In this document: piece by piece, positions 1-7,723 of the stretch | Position numbering within the stretch: the first letter of the stretch is position 1 | Layout: the number at the start of each line of letters is the position of its first letter | Assembly (NCBI GenBank): GCA_040880805.1 | Contig: JBBDHW010000004.1 | Location: 1-48,627 of the forward strand | Origin: Acidimicrobiia bacterium | GTDB lineage: Bacteria; Actinomycetota; Acidimicrobiia; IMCC26256; DASPTH01 | DNA: 48,627 bases | Direction: 5' to 3' | Notes under the pieces: generated by a model | What the model was told of the DNA's origin: nothing | Databases searched by the model: none | The model's input: only the letters and a program-made list of their open reading frames with translations | Program-made: the position numbers and the translations under genes

Positions 1-151
1 ACCGTCGTGCTTGGCGTGTCGTCGATCGATTCACACCCGTACCCCTGTCCCTGCCCGGCTACGTGCCCGAGAGTATACGCCACGCTCCGTGGTGAGAAAA
101 CCGCCGCGCTCAGCGGATCCGATCGGCCGACCTTGGTAACGCCAAAACGTG

Positions 152-1041
152 TCAGAGGTCACGGAGCCAGCCGCGGCGGCCGAGCTCGGGGTGGAGCACG
201 TCGTCGCTCCAGAGGATCTGCCCGGTTGTCGTTTCCGGGTCGGCCAGCGCGAGTCGCACGGTCGCCTCGGCGAAGTCTTCGGGGCTCGCCCAGTCGGTCT
301 CGCCGGAGGCGGCGACCAGATTGCCCGGCGTGATCACGGGCTCCGACGGGCTGAGCACGTTCACCGCGATGCCGAGCGGCGCCATCTCGACGGCGACCGC
401 CTGCGTGAGATGGTGGAGCGCCGCCTTGTTCCCGCCGTGGCGATCGGGCCCAGGCGACCCGGCCGTTCGTAGGGACCCTCGCCGGGAACGAACGCGGCGA
501 GCGAGCTGATGTTGACGATCGCGCCGCACCCCGCGTCGATCATGTCGGGGAGGACGAGTTGCATCAACCGGTACGACGCGAACAGACCGACCTCGAAGTG
601 GAGGCGGAAGCCCTTCAGTGGGAAGTCGAGGAACGAGCCTGGGCCGAGCCGCGCGTCGCGAGCCGGTGGAGTCGTCCGACGCGGCTTCTCGGCGACATTT
701 GCACCGGCGGTCGTCGGCGGCCGCCCGGGCACGGTGACCGCCGCGTTGTTGACGAGCAGCGTGATCGGCCCGAGTTCGGCGCGCGCGACGTCGACCAGAG
801 GCTCGACGTCGTCGGGCTGCGCGAGGTCGGCGCGGATCGCGAGCGCGCGGCCACCTTCGGCTTCGATCTCGGCAACCGTCTCGTGCACCGTTCCCGGCAG
901 CCGCTCGTCCCAGACCGCTTCAGTCCGCGCCGCGACCGCGACGGACGCTCCTTCACGCGCGAACGCCAGCGCGATCGCCTTCCCGATGCCGCGGCTCGCG
1001 CCCGTGACGATGGCGGTCCGTTCCGCCAGCCGGCCTGTCAT
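152..1041 (-). pseudogene. SDR-family oxidoreductase, frameshifted at the catalytic Tyr codon
   Basis: This is a short-chain dehydrogenase/reductase of about 296 residues if the frame is restored. The N-terminal frame shows the NAD(P) motif TGASRGIG and the NNAA motif, followed by an extended loop typical of the larger SDRs. The reading frame breaks at about 437-438. Downstream, in the next frame, comes GGNKAALHHLTQAVAVEM and a normal C-terminus. Adding one T turns the local bases into TAC, which gives Y-G-G-N-K, the SDR active-site YxxxK. The deletion therefore removes the catalytic tyrosine and the C-terminal third. The start overlaps the stop of the upstream enoyl-CoA hydratase (ATGA), so the gene closes that operon. 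It may be a real pseudogene or a one-base assembly error. Confidence 0.8.
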
Positions 1042-1793
1042 GTGCCCTGCTTGCGCTGCTCACGCGACCGCGCGAGTACCGCCTCCCGATACTGGGCGAT
1101 GTCGGACTCCGACGTGCTCAGCGACCCGCCGCGCTGGTGCTCGGCGTGGATGCGCCGCGCTTCCTCGATGGGCACGCCCGTACTCGCGTCCCAGTCGCGT
1201 CGCATCCGGGCGACCATCTCACGGTCCTGTTCGGCGATCGCCCGCGCGAGCTCGAGCGCGTAGGGCACCAGCTCGTCGTGCGGCACCACGTGGTTGGCGA
1301 TCCCGATGCGCTCCGCGGTCGCGGCGTCGACGAAGTTGCCGGTCAGCGACATCTCGCGCGCCCACGCCATGCCGACACGGCGCGGCAGGTCGACGAGCAC
1401 GGGACCGGGATAGACACCGACGCGAAGATGCGTGTCGGCGAACGCGGCGCGCTCGGACGCGACGATGAAGTCACACGCGAGCGCGAGCTCGAAGCCGCCG
1501 GTGACCGCCGGCCCGTTCACCGCCGCGATCGTCGGTACCGCCGACTCGGCCACCGTCTGGTTGAACGGCGGGAGGTCGGTCATGCTCTCGGTGCCGAGGC
1601 TGCGGAGGTCGAGGCCGGCACAGAACGCGGGATCGGCCCCCGTGATCACGATCACCGCCGCGTCCTGCGAATCGCGCACGGCGTCGGACGTGGCCGCGGC
1701 GAGCGCCACGTTCATCGCGTTGCGCGATTCGGGCCGGTTGAGCACGATCAGCGCGACGTCACCGTCGCGCGAGAGGTGCACGATCTCGGCCAT
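1038..1793 (-). CDS. Enoyl-CoA hydratase/isomerase family protein
   Basis: A 251-residue crotonase-fold protein. The opening LNRPESRNAMN is the usual N-terminal signature. AFCAGLDLRSLG and the oxyanion-hole segment AAVNGPAVTGGFELALACD follow. The region where hydratases carry their second catalytic glutamate reads LRVGVYPGP, so simple hydratase activity is not assured; isomerase or another crotonase activity is possible. The start at 1793 (MAEIVHLSRDG) is chosen because the open frame upstream does not resemble the family. It sits directly after the VOC gene and overlaps the next SDR gene by 4 nt, so it is in the same operon. It acts on an acyl-CoA in the cytosol. Confidence 0.9.
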   Translation of the reverse strand: MAEIVHLSRDGDVALIVLNRPESRNAMNVALAAATSDAVRDSQDAAVIVITGADPAFCAGLDLRSLGTESMTDLPPFNQTVAESAVPTIAAVNGPAVTGGFELALACDFIVASERAAFADTHLRVGVYPGPVLVDLPRRVGMAWAREMSLTGNFVDAATAERIGIANHVVPHDELVPYALELARAIAEQDREMVARMRRDWDASTGVPIEEARRIHAEHQRGGSLSTSESDIAQYREAVLARSREQRKQGT

Positions 1794-1794
1794 G

Positions 1795-2700
1795 TCAGGC
1801 GCGGGTATCGCCCGGGATGACGCGGTCGGTGAAGGAGTAGACCGCGTTGAAGCAGTCAGCCGGATCGAGCGTGAACGCGTCACCGCTTCGATCGGCGATA
1901 CCGACACCCACCTTCTCGACATGGCGTTCGGCGGCGTCGAGGTCGCGCACGGTGAACGTGACCGCGTGAGGTAATTCGCCGTTCTGCTCGAGATCCCGCG
2001 CGAGCAGCGAGCCCGACCGTGTCGGTTTCGCGAGCTCGACGACGGTCTCGGTGCCGACGAACACGAACACGCTCTCCGCGTCGGCGGACGATGCCTCGTG
2101 GATCACGCGGCCCGCGAGCGCGTCCTCGTACAGCGCGCGTGCGCAATCGAGATCGGTGGCGATCGTGGTGAAGTGCGAGACGTGTTCGATGCCGAGTGGG
2201 TGCTCGTCACGCCACCACGAACCGGACCAACCGGGCGTGAACCGCGGATCGTGTGCGCGCCAGAGCTCGTTGAGACCGACGAACTCGATCTGACCGAACG
2301 TATCCTTGGGATGGGTAAAGATCGTGTTCCCGGGATCCACGTCACCGTCTGGGAACATTCCGCCGCCGGGCTTCGCGATCCGGGCGCCTCGCGCGCGCAG
2401 TCGGTCGAAGAGCGGCTTCACGTCGGGTTCGTCGACGTACCACGCGAGCGAGTGGAAGTGCTGCCGGAAGCGGCCGTGGAACTTCGGAAGCGGCGCCTGC
2501 CGGTGTTCCGGTGCCGCGCTCGGCTCGATCACTTCGATCATGAAGTCGCCGATCATCGACAGTGATGCCCAGCGCTTTTCGAAGTCGGCGTACCCCTTGG
2601 GCTGGAAGCACCGGGGCGAGAACAGCGCGTCGTACCAGGCGTCGACCTCGTCCATGTCGTCGACCACGTGGATCAGGTGGAAGAACTCCCTGATCGGCAT
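1795..2700 (-). CDS. Two-domain VOC (glyoxalase/dioxygenase fold) protein
   Basis: A 301-residue protein with two vicinal-oxygen-chelate modules, roughly residues 5-150 and 165-295. The first begins REFFHLIHVVDDMDEVDAWY, with a His in the first strand as expected for a metal ligand. It contains HFHSLAWYV and ends near IFTHPKDTFGQIEF. The second begins GIEHVSHFTTIATDL and carries the acidic ligand region ETVVELAKP. Members include glyoxalases, extradiol dioxygenases and methylmalonyl-CoA epimerases; the substrate cannot be read from sequence. It begins 2 nt after the thioesterase stop codon and is followed directly by an enoyl-CoA hydratase, which suggests a role in acyl-CoA or aromatic catabolism. 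Confidence 0.85.
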   Translation of the reverse strand: MPIREFFHLIHVVDDMDEVDAWYDALFSPRCFQPKGYADFEKRWASLSMIGDFMIEVIEPSAAPEHRQAPLPKFHGRFRQHFHSLAWYVDEPDVKPLFDRLRARGARIAKPGGGMFPDGDVDPGNTIFTHPKDTFGQIEFVGLNELWRAHDPRFTPGWSGSWWRDEHPLGIEHVSHFTTIATDLDCARALYEDALAGRVIHEASSADAESVFVFVGTETVVELAKPTRSGSLLARDLEQNGELPHAVTFTVRDLDAAERHVEKVGVGIADRSGDAFTLDPADCFNAVYSFTDRVIPGDTRA

Positions 2701-2702
2701 CG

Positions 2703-3551
2703 CTACATCGCGCGGCGCGGATCGAGCGTGCCCTCGACGCCGCGAACCATGCTGTCCTGCGCGAACGTGGAGACGAGCTGCCCGTCTTCGGTGAACACCG
2801 CGCCGCTCCCGTTCACCCGGCCCCGTCCTGCGTACGTGGCCTCCTGCGCGACCAAGAGCCACTGGCCGATGTCGAACCGCTCGTGGAAGTGGCACGTGTG
2901 GGCGATGACGCCGGTGGACACGGTCCGGTGCGCGTCGCCGATGTTGACGACGTCGGAGTGCGGACGCATCGCCAGGCCGATGATCATGCCGGGCTGGCAC
3001 CAGGACAGGATCGCCTGGTTCGCGGCGACCGAGTCGTAGGACTCGGGGTTGCGCATCCAGAAGCCCATCGCGGGAACGCCGTCGGGCGTGGTGGCTTTCG
3101 GGTCGTCGAGGGTGCGCGTCTCCACGCCCGGGTACACGAGCGCACCGGCGTCGGGCGCGAGCGCGTCCGGTCCGGGAACATCCGGCATCGTCGGGCCGTG
3201 CCGCATGAGGTCGGGTTCGATGGTGTTGAGCAGCACGAGGCTCCGCGACAGCAGGCGCTCGCCCTGCCGCGCGGTGATCGTGTCGCTCCCCCACGCACGA
3301 CCCGAGTGCATCGACTCGAGCGAGAGCTCCATCGGGCCGCCGCTGTACGTGCCGGCCCGGGCGAAGATCGCGTGAATCGATTTCACGTCCTTGCCACTGT
3401 CGACCGCGCGGTCGGACGCCATGATCATCTGCGCGAGAATCTGGCCGCTGAACACGACGTCGCGCCCTTCGGGATCGTCCGCCGGGTGTGGCGCCGCGTA
3501 GCGACCGTCGCCCAGGTCTCCGAGTTGCAGCACTGCGGGGAGCTCAGCCAT
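2703..3551 (-). CDS. TesB-like acyl-CoA thioesterase II
   Basis: A 282-residue double-hotdog thioesterase. Recognisable segments are the early GRDVVFSGQILAQMIMAS and the second-hotdog signature HTCHFHERFDIGQWLL followed by ATYAGRGRVNG, which closely matches TesB-type enzymes. It would hydrolyse acyl-CoA to free acid and CoA in the cytosol. The start at 3551 (MAELPAVLQLG) is preceded by an AAGGAA ribosome site about 6 nt upstream. It is the first gene of a four-gene minus-strand run (thioesterase, VOC, enoyl-CoA hydratase, SDR). A second, fused TesB protein lies at 43056-44336. Confidence 0.9.
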   Translation of the reverse strand: MAELPAVLQLGDLGDGRYAAPHPADDPEGRDVVFSGQILAQMIMASDRAVDSGKDVKSIHAIFARAGTYSGGPMELSLESMHSGRAWGSDTITARQGERLLSRSLVLLNTIEPDLMRHGPTMPDVPGPDALAPDAGALVYPGVETRTLDDPKATTPDGVPAMGFWMRNPESYDSVAANQAILSWCQPGMIIGLAMRPHSDVVNIGDAHRTVSTGVIAHTCHFHERFDIGQWLLVAQEATYAGRGRVNGSGAVFTEDGQLVSTFAQDSMVRGVEGTLDPRRAM

Positions 3552-3630
3552 GCCATTTCCTTCGGCTCGCGGGCGCGGAACGCTACCAGCGGTACAGACT
3601 GGGATCCCCCAGGCGCGCGCCGGGTCCTCG

Positions 3631-3777
3631 TCAGTGGTATTGGCGAATGACGATCGCGGGCGGGAAGAGGTACGGCAGGACGATGTACTCGATCCACACG
3701 CCACTGTCGTCAACTGCGGCGAACATGGTCTCCCACGCCTCGTACGAGTCCCGTGTGACGACGACCCACTCGCTCAC
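3631..3777 (-). CDS. Small hypothetical protein (48 aa)
   Basis: A possible 48-residue protein starting at a GTG (VSEWVVVTRDSYEAW) 7 nt downstream of the stop of the small ORF at 3785-3949. The composition is protein-like, with balanced hydrophobic and aromatic residues and a hydrophobic C-terminal half (IVLPYLFPPAIVI), unlike the Arg/Ser-rich shadow frames around it. No family is recognised. Tandem placement with the 54-residue ORF suggests the two are translated together. Confidence 0.45.
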   Translation of the reverse strand: MSEWVVVTRDSYEAWETMFAAVDDSGVWIEYIVLPYLFPPAIVIRQYH

Positions 3778-3784
3778 GAATGCG

Positions 3785-3949
3785 CTACTTGGCCTGTTCC
3801 TCTTCGAGCTTCTGCTCGATGAAGTCACCCTCGTCGGGGAGCAGTCCTGCGTCAGCGAGGCGGCGGATCTCTCGAGACCAAGCGCGGGCCAAGGCGTCCT
3901 CTTCGGGGCTGCGGTCCGCTGCTGGGCCCGGCCGGCTCGTCGACGCCAT
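3785..3949 (-). CDS. Small acidic hypothetical protein (54 aa)
   Basis: A 54-residue protein starting MASTSRPGPAADRSPEE and ending in a charged helix (GDFIEQKLEEEQAK). An AGAAGGG ribosome-binding sequence lies about 8 nt upstream of the ATG at 3949, which favours this start over the upstream one at 3973. It is predicted to be helical and soluble. No known family is recognised. It lies downstream of the APH-type kinase gene on the same strand and just ahead of the 48-residue ORF. Confidence 0.55.
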   Translation of the reverse strand: MASTSRPGPAADRSPEEDALARAWSREIRRLADAGLLPDEGDFIEQKLEEEQAK

Positions 3950-3966
3950 CGTCACGCCCTTCTCTC

Positions 3967-4077
3967 TCACCACCCTACTGGGCTCGGGCTTCGCGGGAGC
4001 CCACCGTCAGACTCGACCCACTTGGCATCGCCCACGAGCGCCTGCGTGAACGTGGCGTACTCGTCGATGCCAGCCAC
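3967..4077 (-). CDS. Doubtful micro-ORF in the 3950-4183 gap (36 aa)
   Basis: The roughly 230-nt gap between the kinase gene and the 54-residue ORF holds one plausible short frame. It starts at a GTG at 4077 (VAGIDEYATFTQALVGDAKW) with a GGGAG about 12 nt upstream, and ends PSPVGW just before the next gene. The composition is less arginine-rich than the surrounding shadow frames. This is weak evidence, and the stretch could simply be an untranslated spacer. Confidence 0.25.
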   Translation of the reverse strand: MAGIDEYATFTQALVGDAKWVESDGGLPRSPSPVGW

Positions 4078-4183
4078 CGTGAATGCCGCTCCCGCGTTCG
4101 CGCCCGTGCGGGAGCGCTCTCTCTGGCTCTGTCGGGGATCTCGCGCTCGCGCCCGCCGCCGACTGACGCCGAGGCGGGCGTGA

Positions 4184-5239
4184 TCAGGCCGACTCGATGA
4201 GCTCGCGAGTGAGCTGCGCGACCGGGTTCTCGACCGCCATCTCGGGAACACCCATCGATTCCGCGAGGCGAACCATCACCAGGCAGAACTGGAATCCCCC
4301 GAGCCGTTCGTAGAAGTCGACGTTTGTGGCGGGTCGACCGCGCAGCCGTTCCCATTCGGCGATCGTCTCGTCACGGTCGAGCATCCCCTCGGGCAACGGC
4401 ACGCCGGTGCCCTCGGTGTGAAAGCGCTGGAGGAACACCCACCAGCCGAGATCCGATTCGCTGTTGCCGAGCGACACCATCTCCCAGTCGAACACGCCGA
4501 TCACGTCGGTACCGCGGAACATCTCGTTGCCGGGACGCGCGTCGCCCCAGCACAGCTCGACGTGCGCGCCGTCGTCCGGCCAGTTCGCGTCGAGCCACTT
4601 CCACGCGTGGTCGATCACGGGGTGGGGCTCGTTTTTCGTGGTCCAGCGCCGGTAGTTGTCGAGGTAGTTGTGGCGCTGTTCCGGGCCGAGTGCGCCGTGG
4701 TGCGCCTGGTCGAGGTAGTCGAAGCCGACTGCGCGCCAGTCGACTGCGTGCACGCGCGTCATCGCTTCGATCGCGTTGCGATGCCACCGTCGACGAGCGT
4801 CGGCGTCCATCTCCATCACGAACCCGACGGTGGTGTACGGCGGGCTGTCGCCCGGCACGAGCCCGTGGAGCCGGTCCATCACGAAGAACGGCCGGCCGAG
4901 GACTGCGGGATCGGCTTCGGCCCACCGCATCCTCGCCACCGGAACGTCGGTGTGCTCCCCGAGCAGTTGCATCGTGCGGAACTGCTGGTTCACGAGGTCG
5001 GCTTCGGGGAAGAGCACGTTGCTGGGTGCCTGGCCGCGTACGACGAGCTCCACTTCTTGGTCACCATCGTGGTCGGTCCATGCTGCGTCTACGAGGAACG
5101 TTTCGTTCGAGAACCCGCTCGTCTGCGGGATCACCACGTGGAGGATCCGCACGTCGCGCGCGTCGGGCATCTGCCGTGCCATCCACGGCCCGAGCGCAGC
5201 CTCGAGCTCCTCGGGCTCGAGCTGTCCTGCGACCGGCAT
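4184..5239 (-). CDS. APH-family phosphotransferase
   Basis: A 351-residue kinase-like protein of the aminoglycoside phosphotransferase superfamily. The N-lobe contains TSGFSNETFLVDAAW (residues about 40-54). The catalytic loop is CWGDARPGN (230-238), the Brenner motif HxDxxxxN in its CWGDxRxGN variant, and the metal-binding acid is in FDWEMVSLG (D251). In Actinobacteria this subfamily is usually found beside acyl-CoA dehydrogenase or hydratase genes and resembles the N-terminal part of ACAD10/11, which phosphorylates hydroxyacyl groups; drug resistance is unlikely. Its ATG shares one base with the stop of the upstream enoyl-CoA hydratase, consistent with a linked role. Confidence 0.88.
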   Translation of the reverse strand: MPVAGQLEPEELEAALGPWMARQMPDARDVRILHVVIPQTSGFSNETFLVDAAWTDHDGDQEVELVVRGQAPSNVLFPEADLVNQQFRTMQLLGEHTDVPVARMRWAEADPAVLGRPFFVMDRLHGLVPGDSPPYTTVGFVMEMDADARRRWHRNAIEAMTRVHAVDWRAVGFDYLDQAHHGALGPEQRHNYLDNYRRWTTKNEPHPVIDHAWKWLDANWPDDGAHVELCWGDARPGNEMFRGTDVIGVFDWEMVSLGNSESDLGWWVFLQRFHTEGTGVPLPEGMLDRDETIAEWERLRGRPATNVDFYERLGGFQFCLVMVRLAESMGVPEMAVENPVAQLTRELIESA

Positions 5240-6027
5240 CAACGCCCCTCGTACGTGGCCGGGCGCTTCTCCACGAACGACTGCACACCCTCTTGGAAGT
5301 CGGCGGTCCGCATGAGCTGACGGAGCTCTGCCATCACGAAGTGCGCGTTGGCCTCGAACGTGGAGTCCATTGCGAACCGCATGCCGCGCTTGGCCGCCGC
5401 GACCGCGAGCGGCGGGTTCGCCGCGAGCTCGTCGGCCCATCGACGCGCTTCGGCCATGAGCTCGTCGGGCGCGACGACCGTGTTGCACATGCCGAGCCGC
5501 TCGATCTCGCGCGCGTCCAGCTTGCGTGCAAGCAACACCACCTCGCAGGCCTTCTGCCACCCGATCAGTCGGGGCAGCAGCCATGTACCCCCGCTCTCGG
5601 GGACGAGGCTGCGGCGCACCGGCGACACGAAGCTCGCCTGTTCGGAGGCAATGAGCAGGTCGCAGCCGAGGGCGAGGTCCATGCCGTAACCCGAGGCAGG
5701 GCCGTTGAGCGCGCAGATCACGGGTGTGTCGATGCGGCGCAGCACGAAGGGCGGGTGCTCGCTGATCGCGATACCGGTGGTGCTCCCGCCCTCGCCGATG
5801 CCCGCGGTCCTCGAGGCGACGTCTTGGAGGTCGAGTCCCGAACAGAACCCGCGACCGGCGCCGGTGAGGATGATCGCCCGCACCTTGCGGGTGTGCTCGC
5901 AACGGAGCAACAGCTCCGAGAGCTGGGCGAGCATGTCGGTGCTGATCGCGTTGAGGCGCTCGGGCCGGTTGAGCGTGATGAGCCCGACGTACCCGTCGTG
6001 CTCGAAGAGGACGTCGGTCTCGCTCAT
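5239..6027 (-). CDS. Enoyl-CoA hydratase/isomerase family protein
   Basis: A 262-residue crotonase-family protein. The signatures are LITLNRPERLNAIS, the CoA-binding GFCSGLDLQDVASR, the oxyanion loop CALNGPASGYGMDLALGCD, and VPESGGTWLLPRLIG, which carries the catalytic-type glutamate. Hydration of trans-2-enoyl-CoA is the likely activity. It overlaps the VOC gene upstream by 4 nt and the phosphotransferase gene downstream by 1 nt, so the three are translationally coupled. The kinase neighbour suggests that hydroxyacyl-CoA produced here could be phosphorylated next; that is inference. Confidence 0.92.
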   Translation of the reverse strand: MSETDVLFEHDGYVGLITLNRPERLNAISTDMLAQLSELLLRCEHTRKVRAIILTGAGRGFCSGLDLQDVASRTAGIGEGGSTTGIAISEHPPFVLRRIDTPVICALNGPASGYGMDLALGCDLLIASEQASFVSPVRRSLVPESGGTWLLPRLIGWQKACEVVLLARKLDAREIERLGMCNTVVAPDELMAEARRWADELAANPPLAVAAAKRGMRFAMDSTFEANAHFVMAELRQLMRTADFQEGVQSFVEKRPATYEGR

Positions 6028-6476
6028 GGCTCGCGGCGCGTGATGTTCTGCAGCTCGATCGTGAGCGGCAGCGCGAACCCGATGTACACGCTGGTGAGTG
6101 TGTACTCGTGCACGGGACCGCGCGTGATACGCGAGTGGATGTCGGTGACGCGGACGCGGTCGTCAGTTTCCTGCCGCTTCTTCGCCTTGGCGACGATCTC
6201 TTCGATCTCTTCGCAGGTCGACACCTGGAGACCGAAGTGGTCGACCGTCGTCGCGGTCGACGCGTCACCGGGCACCAGGAACACGAACTGCCCGAACTCT
6301 CCCGTGTACATGATGAGGGGGTTCCCCTGTTCCCCCGTGTTGTCACCTTCGGTCCACCCGAACACGTCGCCGTAGAAATCGAGGATCTCCTTGCGACCGT
6401 TGTCGTCGAGCAAGTCTCGATCCATGGTGATCGCCACGTGGTTGAGTCGCGGCCTGTACTCCGGTTCGGCACTCAT
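6024..6476 (-). CDS. Single-domain VOC family protein
   Basis: A 150-residue vicinal-oxygen-chelate protein. RLNHVAITMDRDLL holds the first-strand His, FYGDVFGW is the helix typical of the family, and DHFGLQV gives the second His region. It is half the size of the two-domain VOC at 1795-2700. The ATG at 6476 overlaps the TGA of a 30-codon frame created by an 89-bp insertion between this gene and the upstream dehydrogenase, so translational coupling has been kept. The substrate is unknown. Confidence 0.85.
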   Translation of the reverse strand: MSAEPEYRPRLNHVAITMDRDLLDDNGRKEILDFYGDVFGWTEGDNTGEQGNPLIMYTGEFGQFVFLVPGDASTATTVDHFGLQVSTCEEIEEIVAKAKKRQETDDRVRVTDIHSRITRGPVHEYTLTSVYIGFALPLTIELQNITRREP

Positions 6477-6569
6477 GCTGTCCCGCTCTCGGCGCTCCGC
6501 GCCGGGCCGCTCAGGCCCCGCTTCGCTGCTCGCCGGGATACCCGGCTCGCGGCCGCTCCGCTCATGCTG
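6472..6569. mobile_element. Short palindromic insertion bounded by 9-bp direct repeats
   Basis: The 9-mer CTCATGCTG occurs at 6472-6480 and again at 6561-6569, bracketing about 80 bp of GC-rich sequence. The inside contains GCCGGGATACCCGGC-type dyad symmetry (6526-6550), and the 25-mer there is identical, in inverted orientation, to 33624-33648. Without the insert the dehydrogenase stop and the VOC start would overlap directly as ATGA. This looks like a MITE- or REP-like insertion with a target-site duplication; a slipped tandem duplication is the alternative. Confidence 0.6.
6473..6565 (-). other. 30-codon bridging ORF inside the 89-bp insertion
   Basis: This short frame begins with an ATG overlapping the alcohol dehydrogenase TGA and ends in a TGA overlapping the ATG of the VOC gene. 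Its sequence is low-complexity (EPGIPASSE followed by Arg/Glu/Pro) and comes wholly from the inserted repeat. It is probably not a functional protein, but it carries ribosomes across the insertion. Confidence 0.5.
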
Positions 6570-7599
6570 ACACCTCCGGTCGGATCATGACCTTGCCTGG
6601 TACCTCGCCCCTCGCGCAACGCTGCATCACGTCGAAGAGGCCGTCGAGCAACACGTCGACCGGCTCGATGAGCTCGTCGAGCGGCATCCTGCCCGACGCG
6701 AGCAGATCGAGCGCGGGGCCGAAGCCTTCGGCGTCGTAGTTGAACGCCCCGACGATGGTGCTCTCGAGGATGATGACGCGGTTGTGGTTCACGCGCGGGT
6801 ACTTCATGCTCGTACCGACGAACACGAGCGTGCCGGCGTAGTCGAGCTGGTCGAGCCCCGCCTCGGCGGCCTCGCCGCGTCCCGAGCACTCGAACACCAC
6901 GGAGTACGGCTCGGCGGCGCGGGCTCCGCGGCTCGCGGGCGGGAGCTCGTCGGGCGAGATCACGCGCGCCGCGCCGACCGCGAGCGCGCGCTCACGCCGC
7001 GCCGGTGCCGGCTCCGACACGGTGATGTCGTCCACGCCCTTCGCCTTCAGCACCGCAGTGACGAGCATCCCGACCGGCCCGGCGCCGGTGACGAGCACGC
7101 AGTCTTCGGGCGTGACCCCCGAGAGCGTGACGGCGTGGATCGCGACGGCGGTGGGCTCCGTGAGCGCCGCGTCCCTCGTCGACAGTGAGTCGGGTATCCG
7201 CAGGAGCCGGTCCGCCGACACGGTCGTGTACTGAGCGAACGCCCCCCGGTGCCCACCGCCCGGGTCCGCCATCTGCGGACGGTTGAGGCAGACCGACGGC
7301 CGGCCCCGACGGCACGCTCGGCACTCGCCACACCCTGGGCCCGGTCCGGCGACGACGCGGTCGCCTGGCTTCCACCCGGTCACGTTGTCGCCCACCGCGG
7401 CGATGGTGCCCGCCCATTCGTGACCGAGGCCCGACCCCGGCCTCCCCATGTTCTCGAGGACGAGGTGGAGGTCCGTGCCGCAGATGCCGCAGTGCGACAC
7501 CGCGATGCGGACCTGGTCCGGTCCGAGCCCGGGCACCTCCACGCGCTGCACCTCGATCGCACCATCGCCCAGATACACAACTGCCGGCATCGTCTCCAT
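6562..7599 (-). CDS. Zinc-dependent alcohol dehydrogenase (MDR family)
   Basis: A 345-residue medium-chain dehydrogenase/reductase. The catalytic zinc ligands are C40 in HCGICGTDLH and H60-E61 in GLGHEWAG. The structural zinc set is C90, C93, C96 and C104. The Rossmann motif is TGAGPVGMLV. The order and spacing fit threonine/sorbitol/alcohol dehydrogenases that oxidise a secondary or primary alcohol with NAD(P). The start at 7599 (METMPAVVYLG) is chosen on homology; an ATG at 7590 is also possible. It heads the minus-strand run of VOC, enoyl-CoA hydratase and kinase, and faces a divergent plus-strand gene. Confidence 0.9.
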   Translation of the reverse strand: METMPAVVYLGDGAIEVQRVEVPGLGPDQVRIAVSHCGICGTDLHLVLENMGRPGSGLGHEWAGTIAAVGDNVTGWKPGDRVVAGPGPGCGECRACRRGRPSVCLNRPQMADPGGGHRGAFAQYTTVSADRLLRIPDSLSTRDAALTEPTAVAIHAVTLSGVTPEDCVLVTGAGPVGMLVTAVLKAKGVDDITVSEPAPARRERALAVGAARVISPDELPPASRGARAAEPYSVVFECSGRGEAAEAGLDQLDYAGTLVFVGTSMKYPRVNHNRVIILESTIVGAFNYDAEGFGPALDLLASGRMPLDELIEPVDVLLDGLFDVMQRCARGEVPGKVMIRPEVSA

Positions 7600-7670
7600 G
7601 GGACCAAGCGTTGCACAACTCGCCCGGACGCGCCCGGGCCGACCGGCCGCGGCACCGTTCGGGAGCGGCG

Positions 7671-7676
7671 TAGGCT
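7671..7676 (+). promoter_or_regulatory. Candidate -10 hexamer TAGGCT
   Basis: TAGGCT lies 48 nt before the ATG of the gene at 7724 in the divergent intergenic region 7600-7723, and matches the actinobacterial TAnnnT pattern. No convincing -35 element is seen. The following gene has a strong AGGAGG ribosome-binding site. Confidence 0.3.
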
Positions 7677-7723
7677 CACCCGCAGACGTGGCCGAGGAGA
7701 CTTGACTCCGAGGAGGAATTGCC

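Noticed and set aside
1-151. Possible gene fragment at the left window edge
   Set aside because: The small open frames here are Arg/Ser/Pro-rich and have no recognisable motif; I see only non-coding sequence ahead of the SDR stop.
230-238. CWGD in the APH-type kinase at 4184-5239 (residue numbers) seen as a lost catalytic His
   Set aside because: The CWGDxRxGN form is a usual variant in the actinobacterial acyl-CoA-linked branch, and the essential Asp and Asn are present.
4324-6375. A 683-codon plus-strand frame across the kinase and hydratase genes
   Set aside because: It spans several well-supported minus-strand genes and has a low-complexity Arg/Ser/Ala composition without motifs.
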